Below the pieces are notes generated by a model, which had not been told where the DNA came from, made no database searches, and worked only from the letters and a program-made list of their open reading frames with translations. Both the position numbers and the translations under genes were made by a program. A DNA stretch of 64,000 bases from Eremophila alpestris peregrina. Taxonomy: Eukaryota > Chordata > Aves > Passeriformes > Alaudidae. This document shows positions 11,301 through 22,300 of the stretch, piece by piece. The number at the start of each line of letters is the position of its first letter. Within the stretch, counting starts at the first letter, position 1. The stretch lies in assembly GCA_009792885.1 (NCBI GenBank), contig WMCF01000007.1, positions 9,091,995 to 9,155,994 on the forward strand, given 5' to 3'.

Positions 11301-13304
11301 TGAAAAGTAAATGTGAACCTTTCAAGGCTGTGGATAACTCACAGCCAGGATTTACTTTTTGCCCAGATCAAACCAAAGTGGAAACATCAGAAGCAGGATA
11401 CATGGACGCTGACCAGAAGGACACTTTAGCATATGTCTTGCATACATCAGGAACTACAGGGATCCCCAAAATAGTCAGAGTGCCTCATAAATGTATAGTG
11501 CCTAATATTCAGCATCTTAAGTAAGTGTGGTTTGCAGTTTTCCTTTCAAATGCTTTTACAAATTTGATGCTTCTTGGATTTTTTTTTCTAATACCTCAGA
11601 GGAGTGTACATAGGGTTTTTGCTGACACAGCTTCACTGCTTCTTCCTTATCCACCTTTGTGGGTTTTTTTTGCTTTTATTTCCAAGTAGAATCATAACAT
11701 TTTGTTTCCCTATCAGTATTATACTTAAATGATGCTTTGCCTTAATTTTTGAGGGCTGTGCTTCAAATAGTACACTGTTGCTCTAAGTTTTATATCATCT
11801 TGTGGCTTAAAAGAAATAGACAACAAAATTAATCATAGTTCACAGTTGTATTTACTGTGTTCTATAGTTCTTAAGTCATAATTCCTTTATAGGCTACCTG
11901 TTTCATGTCAAATAAAAGCAAATCTATTATGGAAAATACAATATTTTTTCTTTCTTGTCTTTTCCTTTCTTCTTCTTTTCTTTTTCTTTATATTTATCCT
12001 TTTTGAATGAGCATCTGTTAGTTGAAATATGCCTTTCAGTGAACTCTATTGGTGTCTAATATGATGGGTAATATTAATAAAACACATCATTAGTGAAATC
12101 AACAGTTACAGTCCAGGAGCTCTTGCTCAGATTACCTGTATACATATTCAGAGCCCTTAAGATCTGAGCTTTGCTAATACATTTCTTTCATGCTTTCATT
12201 CTTTTAGTTGGGAAGGGTTTTTTGACTGTGTGCATCAGATTTGTAATTCCTAGCTTTATTGTTTTAGATCCATATTTGAGATCACACAGGATGATGTGCT
12301 ATTCCTGGCTTCTCCTCTCACATTTGACCCATCTGTGGTTGAGTTGTTCATGGCTCTGACAAGTGGAGCCTCTATTCTTGTCGTACCAAACACTGTTAAA
12401 ATGATGCCCATGGAGCTCTCTGCTGCTCTGTTTCACCATCACCATGTGACAGTGTTGCAGGTAGGCAAAATCTATGTGTCTCCAGTGGCTTGCTTCTCAC
12501 TTCTGCTAATGTGTACTACTTTTTCATCAGCCTAGAATCTAATAGGACAGGAGTGTTCTTGCTCAAAGGCAGTAGCTATCCTTTTTGTTGTAGACTGTTA
12601 GCTGTCTAGAAAATTACTGTTTGATCAAAACCTCAAACATTTTGTGATAGAAAACACTGAGCTAAAGATTATTTTAAGAAACCTTTACTTACTAAGAATT
12701 AAATGAATTATTCTATTAATTAAACTTTTTGTTCTGAAGAATGCGGTAATAAACTGTTACAGACATTTTAAGCACTTTTTAAGGGGCTTGATCATGGAGT
12801 CTTTCATCACAGACAACTTTTAAGTTTTAATGTTAGTTTTTATGCTAACAGTACAACTAAACCAGTGCTATATATAGGGTGGTAAAATGTTGCTCATTTT
12901 TGCAATAATGAGAACAAGGTAATCATTGATTTCAGAGCAGTACTTACTGTTTTAATGTCACCTGCTTAAATGAGGCTTCATGCATCTCTTGTGTCTTAAA
13001 ATAGGTTATCTCCTATATGATCTCAATTTTAATAGTTCTAAACTTTGTAAAATTTGCTTGAAGCATCTACCATGGCTGAATAAGCCTAGTACTACCTAGC
13101 CTGTATCTGTAGTTCTGTCTTGTTTCTCTTGTCGTGTCACTTGCTACCTGGGAGAAGAGACCAACCCCCACCTTGTTACACCTTCCTTTCAGGCAGTTGT
13201 AGAGAGCAAAAAGTTCACCTCTGGGCCTTCTTTTCTCCAGGGTAAACACTGCCAGCTCCCTCAGCTACTCTTTTTAGGATTTGTGTTCCAGACCCTATTC
13301 CATT

Positions 13305-13340
<36 letters not shown>

Positions 13341-16300
13341 TAAGAATGGTGACAGTTGAGATTGTAGGGTGTAAATTTAGGATTAGTGAGCAGCTGGCTT
13401 GAAGATTCCACAGCAGGAAAAAATCCATTAGTTACAAATCTTTTGTAACTATTCTCTGGTGTTATTTTTATTTCTTAGGATCGCTGTAAATGGTGTAGAT
13501 TATCCTATGATATAGAAGTTTCATGATCAGTTTAGTTCAGTAGCTTTTAGAAAAAAATTTCTGACATATTGCTCTATATGAGCAAGATATTTTTAAGTGT
13601 TTCTTTTAAGACTTAAAGATATATTTTTTGAGCATGTTAAGCAGTAATAGAGAGAGGCAAAATTTTGTGAATGAAGATTTTTGAAGTCTTTCTGAGAAAA
13701 GTTTGTTTTGATTTTGTTTTTTTTAAATCACTGTCCTAATCAGTGAAGGAAGGGCTTATCAGCTGAATAATTGACAAAAATATTCTCCTTACAGCTTAGC
13801 TGATGGATGAGTAAATTTGTGATGTTTCTTGAAGAATAGAAAGGCATTACCTCTCACCCTTGAATTTTTTGAGCAGACTTGAGAAATACAAAAATAATTA
13901 TGAGGGAGGAAAGAGTATAAATTTTTTCCCTTTCTTGTTTTGTTACTATCATTCCACTGAAGTTAAAATGATCAGTTGAAAAAAAATGATCTTAATTTAT
14001 TACTAGAAAAAAAGAACCTGGTAGGAAATAATCCCATTAATTTTCCAGTTCTCTTACTAGAAAAGTAGGCAAGAACGAGAGTGAAATGTTTTACCTGTGC
14101 CTGGTAAAACTGTTTACTGTTTTTTTTCCTTTCAGTGAAAGGGCTCTACATCACCAGTAGTTTTATAGAAATAGTTGTTTAAGGAAACTGGTTTGGGTTT
14201 TGGGGATTTGGGTTTTATATCTTTTCCCCTGCTTATTTTAGTGAAAGCTTTGGGGAAAATTAATTCTTGTAAATTGTTCTATTTACATAAATCAAGGACA
14301 ACCCAGAATCTGACATCCTAGGAATTTTTAGTGTTATGTAAGGTCTTTAAGTGTTCTGTAAGCAGATTAATCAGATGTATAGGTTATAGTTTTTGCTGTA
14401 ACATTCTGGAATGAAGGGAAAAAAGGCTCAAACAGTAACATTAGGAGAATACTGTGTTGCTTTCTGCTTCCAAGTACTTAACATTAGAACTAAGGAGCGT
14501 ACACTTGAGGTAATAGCTGAGACACAAAAGGAAACCCATAACAGACCTGGGTAAAGAAGAAGCTTTGCAGTAGAACATAGATTAATAAGTACCATTAAAG
14601 CCCTTATAAGAAACAAAATCTTACAGCACATCATTGTGATGGCTGATACGTAGTTGTTCTAAAGTACATTCATAATACAGCTATGCAGCAGATGGGATAA
14701 AGCAGGGAGAGAGGTATGCTTACACTGATAAAATGTCTTCTCCTTTTTGTTTTAAATATGTATCATTCAGGCAACACCAACACTTCTCAGGAGGTTTGGA
14801 GCTCACATTATTAAATCAAGAGTGTTGTCTGCAACTTCTTCACTTCGTGTCTTAGCCCTTGGTGGTGAAGCATTTCCTGTGCTGAGTCTCTTGAAAAGTT
14901 GGAAGCACGAGGAGAACAAAACAAGTATTTTTAATCTCTATGGTATTACTGAAGTGTCAAGCTGGGCCACTTGCTACAAGATACCTGAGGAGGTTTTTAG
15001 TGCTGATTTTAGGTAGGAAAACCCACTGTTCTCAATGGCTTGGTACGTGAATGATGAAAATCACCAGAAATAGAACCTCAATCTCCTGTTACCAGGGCTA
15101 CTGAGTCCTCACAGTGTTTGTACTGGTAGTAGTTATATTTGGGGTTTATGTAGAAACAGACTAATCCATTATCTCATGAGCCAGTACAGGCCCCCTCTCC
15201 CCTTTTTCAGTAGTGTGGATGACAGAAATTTATCCAAAATGGCTCACCCAAGGTTTCACAGTAATTTTACGTAAACTTCAAGCAGTACTTTCTTTTTATC
15301 ACTCTGTGATATATTTCTCTCAGTTTCTGACTTGTTTGGCTGTTTGGCTTTTTTTTTCTCCGTATTATTTTATGGACTCATGAAAGATGCTTCCTATTAT
15401 CTCACTGTGTGATTGTTCCATGGCATAATAATTATAGGTGCAGTTTAAGTTAAATGTGTCCTCCAAAATGGGATGGTTTGCACAAACGATGTGATACATT
15501 AACCTGGTGCTTAAACCCTTGAAGATTAAAAATGATGGATTGTCATGAAGTGTTACTAAATTCCCCTGTAAAACTAATCTTCTCTGAGTTCAAACATAAA
15601 ATGTAATACTTTACAACAGAAATTGAACTGGAATCCATGCCAAAGTTATTTAGAGTTGCTTTAAGTTTTGCTTTACTGAAGAAAATATATTATTCTATAC
15701 TCCCACTTAGAAATAGCTTCTGTATTCAATAAATGAGGTCCTGCAACTGCTTGAAGGGGCTGGAGAATGAAGAGAAAGGAAGGAGTTGGTCATGAGTTCA
15801 AGAGAAGTCTATGATAGATATATGACATTGAAATTACATTCTTATATTTCAATCTTTTTTGAACTGAACATTTTCTAAATCTTTTTCTGAACTTTTCTTA
15901 ACTGTACTTACTAAAATAGAGTAAAAGCTCAAATTAGGCAGGGAAAAATGAGTTAGAAAGCAGTTACACATGCTTAAATTGGTTGACTTGATGGATGTTT
16001 CAATCTGGGAGACTTAAAAGTTAACTGAAATGCTTGGGGTTCTCTCAGGGTTTTTCAGGGTCTATTCAGGCCTTATTTTCTGTAATTCTGTGAGGTTTTC
16101 TAGGATATATTAAAGACACCCATGCATACTGATGAGGTTTTTAATTTTTAATAAATTGATATGTTTTTAAAAAAGAAGCATTTATAGAATGAAGTCCCAA
16201 GCATCTACCTTTGCTCTAATGGCAGGTCTTTAAAATACTACATGATACCTCGTTTCAGGGATAATTGTGTTTTTTCTTCTGAACATTTTGTGTTCAGAAG

Positions 16301-19300
16301 AGAAAGACTTCTTCTGTTTCTCTCTAATATATTTAGAATGGACTTTCCTGTACCTTTGGGATCACCTCTCCTTGGGACAAAACTTGAGGTCAGAGATGCC
16401 AATGGATCTGCAGTTCATGAAGGCGAGGGACAAATATTTATAGGTTATTTTATGTTCTAATTCTTCTAAGACACTGTTTTTAATTGATTGAGTTTTAATA
16501 ATATATTGATTATTTTACTTGATATTTGCCTGTGATATGCAGATTCTGATTGGGCTGGAAACCTTCTGGTAGTATTTTAGGTTGTTGGAATGATGAACAG
16601 GAAATTAACATCATTTTATCTGCAGACTATGCCTGCATTAATTGATTTCTTTCTCCCTTCTTGCATTTTGACATTCTCAGCTGAAGTAATTTCTGTGTAT
16701 TAACTGAATTAACTGCATAGCCAAAATTGTACATTGCAGAAGTTTAGACATTGATAATAATATTTCAGTATTTCTTATAATGCTTGGTAAAGTTTAAGAG
16801 AATTTGCTAAAACATTCTTTATAATTTTCACTTGCAGTTAGCTATTTCATATATATCCCCACAAGTATTTTTTTGTGTAGGTGGTGAAGAACGAATCTGC
16901 TTTCTTGATGATGAAGTAACTGTGCCACCAGGTACAATGAGAGCAACAGGGGATTTTGTGAGAGTGAAGAATGCAAAGTTGTTCTTCTTGGGTCGGAAGG
17001 ACAATCAGATTAAACGTCACAGCAAACGTTTTAATATTGAATATCTGCAGCAGGTGAGTGCTCACATCCACAGAGCAGAGTATGCCACTATAAAAAGGCA
17101 GATATAAGGAACACATTGTTGTCATCAGAAATGGCTGTTTGCTTCTTTTCAGATGACTTTTAGGAGTCTAAAGGAATCTGGAGAGTGTATTATAAAAAAT
17201 CTAGTCACATAGTTTAGTGAGGTGTTTGTTCTGAGTTCTTGGGAATCTGTTTTATTGTATGGTTTCTTCCATGAGAATTGAGAACTGTATAAACATCTGA
17301 AAATTACTGAGTATAATGATTGTTCTACAAGATTGAGTGTCAGACTCCTGGATTATATCTCGTTCATGGCATTTTGGCAAATAATGCAATATCTATGAGT
17401 TCGTTTCTATGTGAAGTACAAGCTTCAGCTACAAAAGAAGATATTTCAGAGGATGCTATGTAGGAATGTGAGAAAAATAGTTTTTAAAGGTGTGCACTTC
17501 TTTCATTCTTTTTTGCTTCTTTACTCTATTGATGAACTGCATTTCAAAGCAAGACTAATGTTTTTTAATTACAGGTTGCTGAAGATCTTTGCCAGGTGGA
17601 AGCTTGTGCAGTTACCTGGTATCAACAGGAAAAACTTATCCTGTTTGTTTTGCCCAAAGATGACTTTGAAAAGAAAGAAACATTTAAAGAACTCCAGAAA
17701 AATCTACCATCTTATGCAGTCCCTGATGAGATCGTAGTGATAAAAGCTTTGCCTTTAACATCACATGGTAAATGAAGCCATTTAGAACCCTTGCCATTTG
17801 TTTTAATGGTATCCATTACTTTTTAAATTATTTTTTTTACTGACCAAAATCCAGTATCCAATTCATGCTTTTATAATATGTACTTTAGATAAGTAATGCC
17901 TAGTAGGAAATAATGGCTATGTATTATTATGTTTTCTTGATGATGTTTCATTTGAGAGTCAGAGAGTAGTGGAAAAATCAATTTAGTTTTTGCACTGCAC
18001 ATTTCTTACCTCAGTTGCTCCTGTTGCAGTCTGTGACAGCCCTCACTTTTGCTGAGGAAAAACCAGGCCTTGAAGGTGGAATTATATGGGAGGGGTAAAT
18101 TTACAAAAGCCTTACTGGATTTCCTATGGTTGATCAACTGTGTGAAAAAATGCAGCTGCAGTAGAATATGAATAAGGAAATACATACAAGAATATAGTGA
18201 CTACTTGGGCAGAGCAAGTTCTGCAAGTGCTAGTACTAAAAGAGCAATGAAAAAAACTTGTCCTTTATTTTCTACAAAGGCAAAGTTGATATACGTGAAT
18301 TGAACAAGATTTACCAGAACCATCTAAACTCCAGAAGGCGTGACAGTAAACTGAGTGACGCAGAGGAATTGTGGGAAAGATTGCAGTATTTATGGAAGGT
18401 AGTATTTTGAGCTGCCTCTTTATCTTTGCAAGTGGATCATTATACATGTGTCAGGAATTGAACAGTTTTAAGAAGTATGACTAATGCAACCAGAACATTC
18501 TAGCTGCCTATAGATTTAAGCAGTACAGCTCTTTTCTGCTCAGTTAATACTTAAATATAGCTGCTCTGCAGTGTCCAAGAGGGAGTAATTTATATTTCTC
18601 TATCACATAAAACTGCAGGCTATGAGGTGTAAGCAATTAGCACAGAAAGAATGTAATCTGTCAGTAGCTTTTTGAATGCTGCTTCACATGCCAAAAGAAG
18701 GAATCACTAAAAAAAACAAGGAACTGGGACATGGAAACTTCATTAAAAAACAATTGTTAGTTTCTTATTTCTCTAGATAATTATAAATTGAAGAATCCTT
18801 TTTTTAAATAGATGTCACAGTTGCACAACTGTGACTTGGACTGCCTGTTTGGATTGTTTCTAAATTTCTGTGCTAAAGACTTGTTTTTCAAGGTATTGAA
18901 ATATGCCAAACAGTATTACTTTGTTTTTCAAAGGTGGACGTACAAGTTTCACCTGGAAGTGGGATTAGCTGTGGCCTAGTACTTGAACAAGTAAATGTAG
19001 TGAATTAATTTGTCTGTGCTGATCCCTTTCTCACTGATGGCTATGAAGTGATAACCCAGGGTATTGGATGTGGCCTTGACCCATTATGGACAACAGAAGG
19101 TGGCTTCCAAAACCAAAGGGTTTGGACTTGACAGCCAAACTTAATAACAGGGGAGTGCAGTGAGAGGCGACACAGTTATTGTTGTTTGTTGTAGTAACAA
19201 TGCCAAATGCAAAACCTTCCATAAACTGAAGGGCTTATAATTTCAAAAGCAGGTAGGTAAGTAGGTTACTTAAATAATTTAGAAGTAAAAAAGAACATTT

Positions 19301-22300
19301 TGTAGTACAGAGTTAGTATCTCCCTATTTCCTCCTTCCTCCCCAATTCTTGTTCTATCAGTCCCTCTGTTGGCACTAAAATTTTTCAGTGATTTTTTGCA
19401 GAGTAGTGAATTTTCTCAGTTGTTGATTTTTAGCACGGCTTCTAGGTGTTCAGTTGGATTCTACCTTTGATGAAGGTTTTATGTGTGTGTCATGGTGTAA
19501 CACCTATGGACTGGTACCTCTCTCCTTTTTTTTCTCTAGTCTGTCCTCTGTCTTCCGTGTGATTCCACTGGAGTTTCTAAAGATGCAGTATTTCTGTACA
19601 GTGGTGGAGACTCCCTAAAGGCACTACGATTTTATGAAGAAATTGAGATGTTGGTAGGCAAAGCTGTGCCCAGACTCCTCGAAGTTATCCTCAGCCACTC
19701 AATTGAAGAGGTTTACAGACATGTTCTTAAAATGCTGTTTCCAGATAAAGAGCAGTTAATGAATACTGACAGTGTTGTGAAAAGAAAATTAAGAGGGAAC
19801 AGTGCAGAGGAACTCCATGGAAAATATATTAAACTGACATCTGAAAGAGGTGTTGAGATTGCTTCAGGATTAATTCCCTTTATTGCACTGAACAGAGGAA
19901 ATCATTTTTTCCCTATGAATTCTGCCAAGTCTTCTATGCAGCCCAAAAATACAGCACAGGTAGAAGTGGGATCACTGCAGCAGCCATCCTTTCTGCATTC
20001 CAAGACTCCAGGTGTAATGAAAAGCCATGTGCAAGGGTCTGAACTGGAGAATAGAACTTTAACACTTGAAAACAAGGCAAATAAAAATGACCATTCCGCT
20101 GTTCAGCAAATCCATGCAGAATGTAGTCATTCATCAGTGGCAGAGTTGTCATTGTGTGTGAGGTGGAAGTCAAACACAAGGAAATGTGTTGATGCATCAC
20201 CACTGGTAATAATAGCAGTTAAAGAAGAAGGATCTGCATCTGTCTATGTTGGCTCTCACTCCCATGCCATGCAGGCAATTGATCTAGATTCGGGAGAAAT
20301 AAAATGGGAGAAGACCCTTGGAGATCGTATTGAATCTTCTGCCTGTGTATCCAAGTGTGGAAATTTCATTGTTGTTGGTATGTCTTCTGTTTCAGCCTTC
20401 ATTTAAAATTCTTTTTTGTGCTAAATACAAGATGACTGACAGAGAATCATATTTCTTATCTCTGGTTGTCCCCCATCCATCAACTTCCATATCTGCCTCA
20501 GAACTAATTTATTGTAAAATAGAAACAGAAGGAAGAAGTCAATTAAGTTTCATGGTAACTAGTGATGGAGCTTATCTAACATAAACACTTGTGGTTTATT
20601 ATATCCCAGTTTATTAATAAGGAATAATCAATGGCTACAGCTTATTTTTTAGTGTTAGATTAAGGTGTGACATTTAAACTGTTGTTTTTTGGGCTTTTTT
20701 AAATATGGGAAAGTAATGCGGCCTTAAAATGTCTTTATAAATTAATAGAGTTAGAAATTAGTACATGGTACCTCATACTATTTTTCACAGAGTTTAATTA
20801 TCTTATTTGACTCTTCCTTTTGGAAATAAAAGAACGTGTTTTGATAATTTTTTGGTTGTCAGCAGAGTTGCCATTATTTATCTTAGTGTCATCTTATAGC
20901 TAATACATCTGCATCACTGGTTAGTACAGATGTCCAAGTGGTGAGGTTTTTTAATGCAAATCTAAATTTGTGATCTTGTTGATATTTTGATTCCTGTTCA
21001 CTCTTGATAATAAAATTGAATATTTCATTAACATGAAGGAGTTTCCATGGTGACAGTTCGGTTTTCATTAGAAAACTTACAAACTTTATTCTTTTAACAC
21101 CTTTGTTTTCAGAAACAAACCCTAGACAAGAGGTAGTTAAAAAATTTGTATTCTCCCTTTTAAGCAGCTCACTATATTTTCTAATATGGTTACTGAAAAA
21201 ATTGATAGAAAGGTAGTGATATAAGTATATTCTAAATGTAACCTAGAAAATACACAGAGAACAATCATCTTTGACTGTATCAGCAAAACCTCTGAGCTAA
21301 AAACACAGGAGTACCTTTTGAAAATATTTTGAAACTCTACCTTATGAATAATCTTATTTATTTCCAGCAGTGATGCAACTAGCAGCATAAGTCTCACCAT
21401 AAATGCAAATAATCATTATTCTGTTTTCCCTCATCATGTTTTATTCCATGTAGGTTGTTATGATGGCTTAGTGTATGTGCTTCAAAGGAGTGATGGAGAA
21501 ATACACTGGACTTTTGTCACAGAAGACACTGTGAAAAGCTCTGCAGTTGTAGACCCTTCCAGTGGACTGGTCTACATTGGATCACATGACCAACATGTGT
21601 ATACTTTGGATATTTATGTAAGAACACTGACTAACTTTTACATGTAGAACAATAAATATCCAATTTAGACTCTATTTATAGAGGAAATTCCGCTGGTGTT
21701 AGTGTTCTTAGGAGTCCACAGTCACACTTCTGAAAGTAAGGACTACTGTAAGTGGGGTTAGATTATGTGACAGTGAACAGTTTTAGTGGTGTTCTCAGTT
21801 GTGGTTCTTGTGTTATGAGTCCTGATTGAAACCAAATCTTAAGTTTCTTATTCAGTTCTCCATGCGTGTTTCAGAATAGGGTGCCTAGCTAGAAATAGAA
21901 CTGTGCTATTCTGGTGGGGAAAGAGTTGTACATTCTAAAGAAGAAGATGGAGGGAGATGGAAAATAAAAGGAGCAGATACTGCCTTTTCATTAGCTGAAT
22001 TTATTTTATTTACTGGAAGAGAAAGCCAATTGCACATGTTGCTGTCATATAATGTAGATTGTCTTCACTTCTTAACTAGTATTTGCTGAGTAAACACAGT
22101 ACTTGATAATGTTTGACATTAAAGGTCTTTGTAAACATGATGAGCTCTAACTCCATTTGAAAAATTGTTTATTATTCTTTTTTCTTACAGAAGAAGGTGT
22201 GTGTATGGAAGTTACATTGTGAAGGTGGAGCTGTGTTTTCATCTCCTTGTCTAAGTTCTTTTCCACATCATCTCTATGTTGCTACACTAGGAGGACTATT

